Shown here: one piece after another, positions 45,836 to 54,743 of the stretch
How positions within the stretch are numbered: the stretch's first letter is position 1
How the letters are laid out: the number at the start of each line of letters is the position of its first letter
Position numbers and translations under genes: made by a program
Source of the DNA: Thermoplasmatales archaeon I-plasma
GTDB lineage: Archaea; Thermoplasmatota; Thermoplasmata; Thermoplasmatales; GCA-001856825
DNA: 64,000 nt
Direction of reading: 5' to 3'
Assembly: GCA_001856825.1 (NCBI GenBank)
Contig: ATMD01000001.1
Coordinates: 1 to 64,000, forward strand
The notes under the pieces: generated by a model
Told to the model about the DNA's origin: nothing
The model's database searches: none
The model's input: the letters and a program-made list of their open reading frames with translations, nothing else

Positions 45836-46234
45836 ATGGATGAGCAGGAAATCATCGAGCAGTTAGTGAATAGGGATGCATTCATGAACTATGTCGGCAT
45901 AAGGACTAAAATTCTGGGAGAAGGGAAGGCAGAGTCTGTCCTTCAACTTGAGGAGAAGCACATGAGGCTGGGGAATTTTCTCAACGGTGGCGTTATCTGC
46001 TCATTGGTTGACATAGCAGGAGGGACCGCAGTCCTGTCAACAAGCAAAAGGAATCAGGTCACAACTGATCTCCACATCAATTTCCTCAATCCGCTTTCAA
46101 AATCTCCAGCGAGGGCAGTTGGCGAGGTCATAAGGAAAGGAAAGAATATCTGTGTGGCCAAGGTGGAAGTGTTCGATGGGGAAGGAAAGTTATGTGCATT
46201 TGCTACTGGATCGTGGTTTATTTTCAGAGACTAA
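45836..46234 (+). CDS. PaaI-type hotdog thioesterase
   Basis: A 132-residue hotdog-fold acyl-CoA thioesterase. LGNFLNGGVICSLVDIAGG aligns with the catalytic helix of PaaI enzymes, followed by TTDLHINFLNPL. It is leaderless by prediction, with TTAATATA centred 25 bp before the ATG. The thioester substrate is not known. Confidence 0.87.
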   Translation: MDEQEIIEQLVNRDAFMNYVGIRTKILGEGKAESVLQLEEKHMRLGNFLNGGVICSLVDIAGGTAVLSTSKRNQVTTDLHINFLNPLSKSPARAVGEVIRKGKNICVAKVEVFDGEGKLCAFATGSWFIFRD

Positions 46235-46246
46235 GTATTTAGTATA

Positions 46247-46260
46247 CGAACACATGTTCG
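46247..46260. promoter_or_regulatory. Palindrome upstream of the NCS1 permease
   Basis: CGAACA-CA-TGTTCG (6-bp arms, 2-bp spacer) sits 4 bp before the permease ATG and after a TATA-like TATTTAGTATAC. A repressor bound here would block the transcript start. No factor is assigned. Confidence 0.4.
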
Positions 46261-46263
46261 AAA

Positions 46264-47610
46264 ATGATACTAGAAGACGTCGGGATACAAAGGATACCGA
46301 CAGAATCCAGAAACGGTAAACCTCGCTCGCTCTTCAATCTGTGGTTCGCCGCCAATCTCACGATTGCTGATTTTGCACTTGGATTCATTCCCATCTCCCT
46401 AGGGATGAATTTTGTAAGCTCGATTATTTCTATTGTCATAGGTAACATACTGGGTGCTGCCATAGTGGGTCTTTCTGCCGTAATGGGACCAAAAACAGGT
46501 TACCCGCAGATGATGACCACTTCAAACTCCATGGGGAGATATGTGATGCGGCTGTTCGGTATAATAAATTTATCGAACACGTTAGGCTGGTTCGTTATAA
46601 ACATCATCCTCAGTGTCCTGGCGCTGTACCTGATCTTCGGAATATCATATTTCATCCTAGTGCCTCTCTTTGTCCTGGTTATATACGTAGTTGCATACCT
46701 TGGTCATAATTTCATACACAGGGTGGAAAGGATCTTATCTTATGTGCTAGGCATCCTTTTTGCAATAATACTCGTGAAGATCCTATTTTTCGGGTCTCCG
46801 CAAAGCCTTCACGTATTGTCGGGATTATCAATAACATCCGCCAGATTTGACCTTCCATTTTTCAGCATGGTTGCATTTTCCTACAGCTATCTGATGAGTT
46901 GGGGTCCGTACGCTTCTGACTATTCTAGATATCTGCCTCTTAACACATCGTTGAAGAAGGTATTTGGCAACACCTTCATGGGCTCCCTCCTATCAACAAC
47001 TTTCGTTGAGATAATTGCCCTGATTATCTCCTTTGTGACGCTCAGCACATCTTCAATCACTTCTTTGAAAGACATTTCAGGTTCCCTTTTTCCTCTTTCG
47101 CTCTTTGCTATTGCGCTTGGAGGCGTAGCAGCCAATGTGTTGAACCTTTACTCAGCCTCACTGTCAGGCCTGGTTGGAGGTATCAAGCTCAACAGAACCA
47201 AATTCGTTGGCCTTGTGGCAATAGTTGGTCTGGTACTGTCATTGGTTTTCTACAAGGGATTTTACTCATTCTTTGAGTCATTTCTGCTCGTACTTGATTA
47301 CTGGATATCGCCTTGGGTTGCAATACTCATAATAGATTTCGTCGTCATAAAGAGGCAGAAGCTATACTTTGACAGGAAGCTGAAATGGAGCGGTATTATT
47401 TCTTACTGTGTTGGCCTTCTTGTTTCGGTACCATTCATGAACGTTTTCCTAGGGAACTTTAACTATACATTCTTCTTATCAAGGGCCCTTGGCGGGATAG
47501 ATATAAGCTACTTCGTGGGGTTCATAGTAGCTGCGGTCTTGTACTACATTTTAAACATGGACAGAAGAAAGTTGGCGTCTACGTCAAAAATAGGGAAACC
47601 GGAAATATAG
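46264..47610 (+). CDS. NCS1-family nucleobase/cation permease
   Basis: A 448-residue membrane protein of about 12 helices. The N-terminal tract SLFNLWFAANLTIADFALG, the MGPKTGYPQMM loop and SWGPYASDYSRYLP (near residue 220) are typical of nucleobase:cation symporter-1 proteins. Substrates include cytosine, purines, hydantoins and thiamine-like compounds; this one is undetermined. It starts 29 bp after the thioesterase stop but appears to have its own promoter. Confidence 0.85.
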   Translation: MILEDVGIQRIPTESRNGKPRSLFNLWFAANLTIADFALGFIPISLGMNFVSSIISIVIGNILGAAIVGLSAVMGPKTGYPQMMTTSNSMGRYVMRLFGIINLSNTLGWFVINIILSVLALYLIFGISYFILVPLFVLVIYVVAYLGHNFIHRVERILSYVLGILFAIILVKILFFGSPQSLHVLSGLSITSARFDLPFFSMVAFSYSYLMSWGPYASDYSRYLPLNTSLKKVFGNTFMGSLLSTTFVEIIALIISFVTLSTSSITSLKDISGSLFPLSLFAIALGGVAANVLNLYSASLSGLVGGIKLNRTKFVGLVAIVGLVLSLVFYKGFYSFFESFLLVLDYWISPWVAILIIDFVVIKRQKLYFDRKLKWSGIISYCVGLLVSVPFMNVFLGNFNYTFFLSRALGGIDISYFVGFIVAAVLYYILNMDRRKLASTSKIGKPEI

Positions 47611-47709
47611 CTTATTGCCTAAGCAGTGACCGGAAAGTGGAGTGCAGTAGGCGAGGGAGACAGGCACATACTACAGGAAACCCATTTCCGATGATGGATA
47701 TACATTAGA

Positions 47710-47717
47710 TTTAAATA
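47710..47717 (+). promoter_or_regulatory. TATA box of the PAN-type ATPase gene
   Basis: TTTAAATA is centred 26 bp before the GTG at 47740, which predicts a leaderless transcript starting there and supports that GTG as the intended start codon. Confidence 0.5.
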
Positions 47718-47739
47718 AGGAGGATAGTTTTAGAGGCTG

Positions 47740-48928
47740 GTGAAGGCTGACGAAGACTGATGACGATGTAGATGGATATAACGATGTCGAAGAGGTTCTA
47801 AGGCAGCTCAGGACGGCAGAAGAAGAAAAACGTTTCACCGAGCTTGAGAACAAGAGGCTTACTGAGGAAGTGGAGAGACTGAAAAAAGAAATGAATAGGC
47901 TGAAGCTCCCGCCTCTTCTAATAGGGTCAATTGAGGATGTGATTGACGAGAGAAGAGTAGTCATCAGAAGTTCGACTGGACCTAGCTTTCTTGTTTACAC
48001 TTCAGAACACATACCGACTTCAAAATTGACGGTAGGAACAAGGGTTGCATTGAACAAGGCAACTCTTTCAGTAATATCGGTTATTCCAGAGGCCTATGAT
48101 CCAACAGTTGTCGCAGCAGAAATTTCAGAGAAGCCTAACGTAACATTCAACGAAATCGGTGCCCTGGAACAGCAGATAAGGGAGATAAAGGAGATGGTGG
48201 AGCTTCCACTGCTAAACCCTGACATATTCAGGAAAGTTGGCATAGAGCCCCCAACAGGTGTACTTCTTGTAGGTTCCCCGGGGACTGGAAAGACGCTTCT
48301 TGCGAAGGCGGTTGCACAGAGCACAAATGCTACTTTTATCAGGGTTGTAGCTTCAGAACTGGTAAGAAAGTACATTGGAGAGGGTGCAAGACTTGTCAGA
48401 GAGCTTTTCGATCTCGCCAGAAAGAAGGCTCCTTCCATCATATTCATAGATGAGTTGGATGCCATTGGGTCTAGGAGGATAGACTCTTCAACATCTGGTG
48501 ACAGGGAGGTCCAGAGAACACTCATGCAGCTGCTGGCAGAAATAGATGGATTTGAGCCGCTCGGTAACATAAAGCTTGTTGGGGCCACAAACAGGCCCGA
48601 CACACTTGACGAGGCACTAACAAGGCCAGGTAGGTTCGACAGGATCATAGAGATACCCCTTCCAGACAAGAAAGGCAGGGTGGAAATCCTGAAGATTCAC
48701 ACAAAGAAGATGAACCTGAAGGATGTAAATCTGGAAAAGATCGCTGAAATCACAGAAGGTTTTTCCGGCGCAGACCTGAAGGCATCAGTAGTGGAGAGTG
48801 GAATGTTCGCAATAAGGGATGGACGGGACCACATCCTTCAATCGGATCTCGTGAAGGGCGTTGAAAAGATGAACATCCAGAGGAACAAGGCATCCCAGGT
48901 GAAAGGCAACCTAGAGATGTTTGTCTGA
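47740..48928 (+). CDS. pan: Proteasome-activating nucleotidase (PAN/Rpt-type AAA ATPase), frameshifted at its start
   Basis: The frame from 47759 reads an N-terminal coiled coil (EEVLRQLRTAEEEKRF on), an OB domain, then the AAA module: GSPGTGKT (Walker A), FIDELDAIGSRR (Walker B), RREVQRT-like GDREVQRTLMQLLAEIDG, and ATNRPDTLDEALTRPGRFDR. It unfolds substrates for the 20S proteasome. A GTG at 47740 (VKADED) would begin this protein (about 395 residues) if one T at 47758 were missing; otherwise the first usable start in frame is GTG 47870, which loses the coiled coil. The C-terminus ends M-F-V, close to but not the consensus HbYX docking motif. Confidence 0.9.
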
Positions 48929-49560
48929 TGAGAGAACTTCACGTTCCCAATTTCTTTGAGGACAGGGGGAACCTGTATTCGCAGTCCAAGGACGGGAAAT
49001 CAATCTACGGTGAACAAGTGACGAACAGGGGAGGTAAATACTTCAGGGTGTTTTCCCCGCTAAGGAGCAAGCTTTCCTCGTCACTGAGACTTGGCCTGAA
49101 GCCCGATATAAGGAAGGGAGATCACATGCTATACCTCGGTGCAGGTGCGGGGACGACGACGTCGCATATTGCAGATTCACTATCATCCGGTCTCATATTC
49201 GCGGTCGAATTCGCGCCGGTTCCATTCATAAAACTGACTTCATTGTCAGGCATCAAGGAGAATGTATTTCCAATTCTTTCAGACGCACAGAAGCCTGAAA
49301 CTTACGGACTGTTCGTGGACAAGGTAGATATTGTGTATCAGGACGTGTCACAACCAAATCAGGTGGAGATCTTCTCAAGAAACATGGAATTCTTCGGTGC
49401 ACAGAGGGGGATACTTATGCTGAAGACTTTTTCGTTGAGAAGCGACTTCTCAATAGACAGGGAAATAGAAAAGATAAAAGGGGATTTCTCTGTTCAACAG
49501 GTGAAGGATATATCAAGGTTCCACAGAGGTCATTACGCAATCACCGTTACTTCTAACTGA
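48928..49560 (+). CDS. flpA: Fibrillarin-like rRNA 2'-O-methyltransferase
   Basis: A 210-residue fibrillarin. It has KYFRVFSPLRSKLSSSL near residue 40, DHMLYLGAGAGTTTSHIAD (SAM site), FAVEFAPVPF and VDIVYQDVSQPNQ. With Nop5 and L7Ae it methylates rRNA guided by C/D box RNAs. Its ATG overlaps the ATPase stop (TGATG), so the pair is one operon. The 3' end overlaps the convergent aldehyde dehydrogenase by 8 bp. Confidence 0.96.
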   Translation: MRELHVPNFFEDRGNLYSQSKDGKSIYGEQVTNRGGKYFRVFSPLRSKLSSSLRLGLKPDIRKGDHMLYLGAGAGTTTSHIADSLSSGLIFAVEFAPVPFIKLTSLSGIKENVFPILSDAQKPETYGLFVDKVDIVYQDVSQPNQVEIFSRNMEFFGAQRGILMLKTFSLRSDFSIDREIEKIKGDFSVQQVKDISRFHRGHYAITVTSN

Positions 49561-50869
49561 TCCAAACTGTTTTTACATTTGTGAATTCCCTGCTGCCATA
49601 TTTTGATAGCTCCCTTCCCAATCCGCTTTTCTTTACTCCCCCGAATGGCAATCGCGGGTCTGAAAAGACGATGCTGTTAATGAAGACCATTCCAGACTCT
49701 ATGTCTCCCACAAGTTTTACAGCCTCTGTCCTCTCTCCCCATATAGAAGCTCCGAGTCCGTACGGCGTCTCGTTTGCTATCCTTACGGCTTCATCGTATG
49801 TCTTGAACTTGCGCAGCACCGCAACCGGGCCAAAAATCTCTTCCTGGTATTCTTCATCAAGCTCCGCTAGAACAGGCGGGATGATGTTACCTTCCCCCTC
49901 TCCCAGAAACTCAACTCTCCCCCTCGATTCCAGGTACTTTATCTGCGACTCAACACTCTTTTTCTGGTCTTCAGATGAAAGGGGACCAAGGTAAGTATCC
50001 TTGTCTTTCGGATCCCCAATTACAACATTTGAAAACTCCTTCTGGACCAGATCCTTGAACTTGTCATATACCCCATCCTGAACTAGAAACCTCTTTGAAG
50101 CTATGCAACTCTGTCCGTTGTTCTGCAACCTTCCCGTGGTCGCTGCCTTAGCAGCTAATTCAAGATTTGCGCTATTCAGGACTATGAACGGATCGGACCC
50201 ACCAAGTTCCATGACAACCTTCTTGAGCTCCTTCCCGGCCTCTGCCGCGATGCCGGAACCTACGGGGGTTGAACCTGTAAATGCAACCCCGTCCACCTCC
50301 CTTATCAACGAGGTAGCAGTCTTTCCATCCACCAAAAGACTCTTGAATATTGGTGAATCAATGATCTCCTGAAGTTTCAGGGAGACGCCTGTAACAATGC
50401 TAGCATGTTTAAGCACAACACCGTTACCTGCTATCATAGCCGGGAAAGCTGCCCTTGCGACCTGCCATACAGGGAAGTTCCAAGGTTCTATGCACATCAC
50501 TATTCCTATGGGATCAAATCTCACATAACTTCTGTATGCTTCCGTCTTTACGTCCTCCTCCGAATAGATGCTTCTGGCATTCTCTATGAGATATTCTATG
50601 AGCCTTATGCTCTTCTTTACTTCAGATATGCTCTGCGAAATTGGTTTTCCCATTTCCTCAGTCATTATTGCTGCAAGTTCGTCAGTATTCCTCTCGAAGT
50701 TTGGCTTCAGCACATCCCTGAAATAATCAATTCTCTCTTCCAGGTTCTTCCTCCAGTCTACCTGAGCAATCCTGCATTGCCTTATCTTGCCTAAGGCATC
50801 TTCGCGATTGTCTGCGTCGTATGATTGCAGTATCTCCCCTGTGTATGGATTTCTTGTAACTATGCTCAT
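49553..50869 (-). CDS. Aldehyde dehydrogenase, succinate-semialdehyde-type
   Basis: A 438-residue NAD(P)-dependent dehydrogenase, shorter than most ALDHs, in the GabD/Sad group. EPWNFPVWQVARAAFPA is the coenzyme region, FTGSTPVGSGIA the Rossmann turn, VMELGGSDPF carries the glutamate and NNGQSCIASKRF the catalytic cysteine. It overlaps the aminotransferase gene upstream by 4 bp. Together they would oxidise GABA or a similar omega-amino acid to the dicarboxylate. Confidence 0.88.
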   Translation of the reverse strand: MSIVTRNPYTGEILQSYDADNREDALGKIRQCRIAQVDWRKNLEERIDYFRDVLKPNFERNTDELAAIMTEEMGKPISQSISEVKKSIRLIEYLIENARSIYSEEDVKTEAYRSYVRFDPIGIVMCIEPWNFPVWQVARAAFPAMIAGNGVVLKHASIVTGVSLKLQEIIDSPIFKSLLVDGKTATSLIREVDGVAFTGSTPVGSGIAAEAGKELKKVVMELGGSDPFIVLNSANLELAAKAATTGRLQNNGQSCIASKRFLVQDGVYDKFKDLVQKEFSNVVIGDPKDKDTYLGPLSSEDQKKSVESQIKYLESRGRVEFLGEGEGNIIPPVLAELDEEYQEEIFGPVAVLRKFKTYDEAVRIANETPYGLGASIWGERTEAVKLVGDIESGMVFINSIVFSDPRLPFGGVKKSGLGRELSKYGSREFTNVKTVWIS

Positions 50870-52242
50870 AGTCCAACTTCCGTTTCCCTTATTGCATCCT
50901 CAAATATGGACATCCCTCTGTCCAGAAGGTCGTCCTCTATAGTCAGTGGTGCCATGAACCTCATGACGTTTCCGTAATGGCCGCAGGTATGCATCAGGAC
51001 CCCCTTCCTGAACATGTTCTCCCTTATTTTACCAGCGAGTTCTGTTCCCGGTGATTTTCCTTTTTTGCTTGTTACTATTTCATTTCCTAGCATGTACCCC
51101 TTCCCTCTTACATCTCCTATTATATTGGAGTTGTCCGCGACCTCCCGGAATCTTTTCAGGAGTTCCCTCCCCTTTGACCTTACCCTCTCCAGGAAAACAT
51201 CGTCCTTTACTATGTCAAGGACGGCTGCCCCAGCCGCCATTCCCAGGGGATTTCCCCTGTATGTTCCAAGATGGAATGCCTTCGGAATCTGGTCGAAATC
51301 ACTCCTGTATGCTATAGAAGATATGGGTACTCCCCCGCCTATGCTCTTTGATATGCACATTATGTCTGGGGTAATGCCAAGATATTCGCTTGCCCACAGT
51401 TTCCCTGTCCTGCCAATTCCGCTCTGAACTTCATCGACTATCAGCGGAATGGAGTACTTGTCGCAGGTCTCCCTGAGCATCGGAAGGAAATCGTCTGGAG
51501 GGACTATGTACCCCCCTTCCCCCTGTATTGGTTCCACAATGATTCCTCCCACAGGTGGAACACCAGAATACGGGTCGCTGATCATTTCTTCTATCCTTGA
51601 AATCACTTCCTTCGAAATGTCTTCCCTTGCAACTTTTGGATTAAATCTGTAAGGGTATGGATATGGAGCGTAAACGTAATTCTGTGCGGGGAATCCCGCA
51701 TAGTCCCTGTAGTGGTAGTTGGATGTGGCCCCAACAATGCCGCCAGCTATTCCATGATACGATCCGCTGAACGCAATTATTGTCTGCTTCTTGGAATTGT
51801 ATCTCGCCAGTGACACGGCAGCCTCACATGCGTCCGCACCAGTGACTGTCATGAGTACCTTTGAGTGATCCTTCATCTTCCCAGGAAGCACTGAATTCAG
51901 TGTCTTTAGATACCTGATCCTTGCCTCCGTCGGGACCTCGGTTATGTGCGTTATCTTATCAACCTGGTTCTTCAGTGCCTCCATTACAGCAGGGTGGCCG
52001 TGTCCTAGGTTCATTACTGAGACCCCTCCAAACCAGTCTATGAACACATTCCCGTCCATGTCCACTATTGTGGACCCCTTGCCATAGTCTATTGCAAAAT
52101 TGAAGAAAGTGGTATAAGACCTGCTGGATGTCTCCAACTTTTCCTGCACTTCAAGGAGTTGCTTGGATTTAGGTCCTGGCAAGTTCGTCTTAATAACCGG
52201 TGCATTCTCCATGCTCAACCTATTTGAAGTCTGGACTGACAT
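50866..52242 (-). CDS. Class III aminotransferase, GABA/ornithine-type
   Basis: A 458-residue PLP enzyme. TVTGADACEAAVSLAR is the cofactor phosphate site, IVEPIQGEGGYIVPP and LIVDEVQSGIGRTGKLWA frame the aspartate, and MCISKSIGGGVPISS holds the PLP lysine. It is similar to archaeal GABA or ornithine omega-aminotransferases, acting on terminal amino groups. It is translationally coupled (ATGA) to the semialdehyde dehydrogenase that follows. Confidence 0.9.
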   Translation of the reverse strand: MSVQTSNRLSMENAPVIKTNLPGPKSKQLLEVQEKLETSSRSYTTFFNFAIDYGKGSTIVDMDGNVFIDWFGGVSVMNLGHGHPAVMEALKNQVDKITHITEVPTEARIRYLKTLNSVLPGKMKDHSKVLMTVTGADACEAAVSLARYNSKKQTIIAFSGSYHGIAGGIVGATSNYHYRDYAGFPAQNYVYAPYPYPYRFNPKVAREDISKEVISRIEEMISDPYSGVPPVGGIIVEPIQGEGGYIVPPDDFLPMLRETCDKYSIPLIVDEVQSGIGRTGKLWASEYLGITPDIMCISKSIGGGVPISSIAYRSDFDQIPKAFHLGTYRGNPLGMAAGAAVLDIVKDDVFLERVRSKGRELLKRFREVADNSNIIGDVRGKGYMLGNEIVTSKKGKSPGTELAGKIRENMFRKGVLMHTCGHYGNVMRFMAPLTIEDDLLDRGMSIFEDAIRETEVGL

Positions 52243-52357
52243 ACATTCTCACACAGATTCATGCCTCTCTGGTATATTAAAAGTGGATAAGTTTCTCCGA
52301 TCGTCAGAATAGGACAATTTTTTTCGTAGTTAGAGGCATAAACATTAATTTAATTCT

Positions 52358-52855
52358 CTATTGGTCCTTTATGATCAGCTTGAGAGATTCCGGGAAGTCT
52401 TCCTTTGCGGTATTGAGCGCCATGATGGTCTCACTGCGTTCAACGCCAGGCGTCCTTGATAATTCATTGACTATGCTTCCCAGTTCAGTCTTGTTCCTTG
52501 CTCGTATCAACGCAACGAAATCTATGCTTCCGAGGACAAAATAGACTGCCCATACCCCCTTTATCTTGGCTATTTTCGAACCGATTGATTCCCCATATTC
52601 TGGGCCATATTTTGCATTTATGAGAGATATTGCAGTGATACTCTTGTCAAGGTTTGTCTGGTTAATCAGCGGGATTACACCCTTCAAGAAGTTGCTGCTT
52701 TTCATTTTCTTCAGCCTGTTATGGACAGTGGACTTAGAGACACCGACCTTCTTGGAGATAACGCTTAGATTAGTTTCCCTAGTGTCGAATATACTCAAAA
52801 GAATCTTCTTGTCTAGGCTATTAAGCTGATCAAGTGTAATTTTTTCACTCTTCAT
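52358..52855 (-). CDS. Lrp/AsnC-family transcriptional regulator
   Basis: A 165-residue regulator with an N-terminal HTH (NSLDKKILLSIFDTRETNL then SVISKKVGVSKSTVHNRLKKM) and a C-terminal RAM effector domain (YFVLGSIDFVALIRARNKTEL). MKSEK was chosen over the MCNIVVD start 21 bp upstream because TTTATTAA lies 26 bp before it, a leaderless promoter. It sits between the GABA-type operon and the peptide transporter, and probably senses an amino acid and controls such genes. Confidence 0.88.
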   Translation of the reverse strand: MKSEKITLDQLNSLDKKILLSIFDTRETNLSVISKKVGVSKSTVHNRLKKMKSSNFLKGVIPLINQTNLDKSITAISLINAKYGPEYGESIGSKIAKIKGVWAVYFVLGSIDFVALIRARNKTELGSIVNELSRTPGVERSETIMALNTAKEDFPESLKLIIKDQ

Positions 52856-52958
52856 ATCGACTACTATATTACACAAATTAATAAAGTGTTATGCATGTAA
52901 AATTTTTCCAGCAGCCTTCAATAGCAAATAATTTAATAATCATTTATCTAAACCTTCA

Positions 52959-53744
52959 GTGACCTTCAGATACAAGAGCGAAGTAATAAGTGCAGTGGCA
53001 GTAGTGGTCGTAATAGCAATATTGTTTTCTTCACTTTTCCTGTACACGGGTAACTGGCCACCGGCTGTCATAGTCGAATCAAGTTCAATGCAGCATGGGA
53101 ATAACTTCGTTTTTGGCGTTATCAATACAGGGGACATTGTGGGAGTAAAGAAGATTAATTCATTCGCAAACGTCCAGACATATCTTGTAGCGAGGGAGAG
53201 GGGGAATCCGATTACATACGGTGAATACGGAAATGTTGTCATTTACAAGAATAGTTTACTAAGAGAACTTGTAATCCACAGGGCAATATTCTACGTAGAA
53301 GGATGGAATGGAACGACACCAATTCTCTACGGAAATACACACCCTTCATGGCTAACCATTCAGGGTCCGAACGTATACATAACAGATGTAGGATACTCCC
53401 ACAGGAATCTTCTGGTTCAACTAGAGAGCTATATAGGACAGGTCGGGTTTGTAACAATGGGTGACCACAATTTCGCCGATTCTCCTTATCACATTGGCAA
53501 TTACACTCTAGCTGCAGACCAGAATGAGAACATAGACAACAGTCTTGTGAGTTCGAACCAGGTCGTAGGCGTTGCTGTTGGATATATTCCTATAGTGGGG
53601 GTAATGAAGCTGTGGGTTACTGGGCAAACAACTTTCATCCCAGAAAACAGTAATATTGCAATGATAATCATCATAGTGGTCATAGTTGCACTAGCCATTG
53701 TGCCGCTCCCTTCACCGAAATCCAGGCGAAGAGAAAGAAACTAG
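52959..53744 (+). CDS. Signal peptidase I, archaeal (Ser-His) type
   Basis: A 261-residue membrane protease of family S26B. A membrane helix spans residues 8-30, then come IVESSSMQHG (nucleophilic serine), VIHRAIFYV (histidine instead of the bacterial lysine) and MGDHNFADS (aspartate). A second helix lies near residues 235-253, followed by a basic tail. It starts at GTG about 24 bp after TTTAATAA. It removes signal peptides from exported proteins; the catalytic part lies outside the membrane. Confidence 0.92.
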   Translation: MTFRYKSEVISAVAVVVVIAILFSSLFLYTGNWPPAVIVESSSMQHGNNFVFGVINTGDIVGVKKINSFANVQTYLVARERGNPITYGEYGNVVIYKNSLLRELVIHRAIFYVEGWNGTTPILYGNTHPSWLTIQGPNVYITDVGYSHRNLLVQLESYIGQVGFVTMGDHNFADSPYHIGNYTLAADQNENIDNSLVSSNQVVGVAVGYIPIVGVMKLWVTGQTTFIPENSNIAMIIIIVVIVALAIVPLPSPKSRRRERN

Positions 53745-53750
53745 AAAATA

Positions 53751-54743
53751 TCAGTTGGTCGCTTTTGATTTAGCTTTCCTTGCCTTATTCATCTCTTCCA
53801 GTCTTCTTCTCCTCGAGAACAGATGAGACCTTATGTTTGGATCTATGATTTCTGCGAGTCCTTCACCCATGAGGCTGAAGCCCATCACCATTAAGAAAAG
53901 GAATAGTGCAGGTATCAATCCCTCCAACGGGTCTGTGTAAAGATTTGATGTGAGGATAGATGACATTAGACCCAATTCCGGCTGGTATATCGGAATCCCA
54001 ATTCCGAGGAATCCAAGGGATGAAAGAGTCAGCATCGCAGTCCCAATGTCCATTGTGGCGTAAACTACCAGCGTAGTCATGATGTTAGGAAGGATTCCCT
54101 TGAAAAGTATCTTGAAGAACTTGGTATTCAATACCTTTGACATGGTTATGAAATCACTCGCTGAGACCTGTAGCGTGCTTCCCCTCACCAGTCTTACGTA
54201 CGGTGGCCACCAGACAAATATGATAGAGAATGCAGCGTTGAAAAGACTCGGTCCAAGAGTTGCAGCTATTGCCATGGACATGACTAGCGGCGGAAAAGCA
54301 AAGAAGAGATCAGTCAGTCGCATGATGACCTCTTCAACTACTCCCCTGAAATATCCTGCAAATGTTCCAAGGAAGAGCCCAATTATGGCTGAAACAAGAA
54401 CTATGAAGACTGCAAGTCCGAGGTCAATGGGAATCGCTGCTATAATCCTTGAGAATATGTCCCTTCCAAGCTGATCGGTGCCAAAGAGGTGCGACAGGCT
54501 GGGAGGGGCATTTACGTCGGAGAGATTAATCTTGAGAGGATTGTAGGGAACGATGTGGTTGCCAAATATAGTATATGCTATTCCTATCAGTGCAAATATT
54601 ACTATTATCACGAATCCCGTTCCGGAGAGTTTGTTGCTCATTATGATGTCTAAAGACTTCCTCAGTGAGTGCCCCAATTCTAGGAGATCGTTCTTGAGGC
54701 GATGGGATAAGCCAGATGCCTCTACCCTCAGGGGCTGGCTCAA
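53751..54743 (-). CDS. Peptide/oligosaccharide ABC transporter permease (DppC/OppC type)
   Basis: A 330-residue inner-membrane permease with six or more helices. The N-terminal half has FGTDQLGRDIFSRII (a family hallmark), and the EAA-like loop and C-terminus show GEGLAEIIDPNIR. It pairs with the DppB-type permease upstream (ATGA overlap). The ATPases are not adjacent; one ATPase starts at 63524. Confidence 0.94.
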   Translation of the reverse strand: MSQPLRVEASGLSHRLKNDLLELGHSLRKSLDIIMSNKLSGTGFVIIVIFALIGIAYTIFGNHIVPYNPLKINLSDVNAPPSLSHLFGTDQLGRDIFSRIIAAIPIDLGLAVFIVLVSAIIGLFLGTFAGYFRGVVEEVIMRLTDLFFAFPPLVMSMAIAATLGPSLFNAAFSIIFVWWPPYVRLVRGSTLQVSASDFITMSKVLNTKFFKILFKGILPNIMTTLVVYATMDIGTAMLTLSSLGFLGIGIPIYQPELGLMSSILTSNLYTDPLEGLIPALFLFLMVMGFSLMGEGLAEIIDPNIRSHLFSRRRRLEEMNKARKAKSKATN

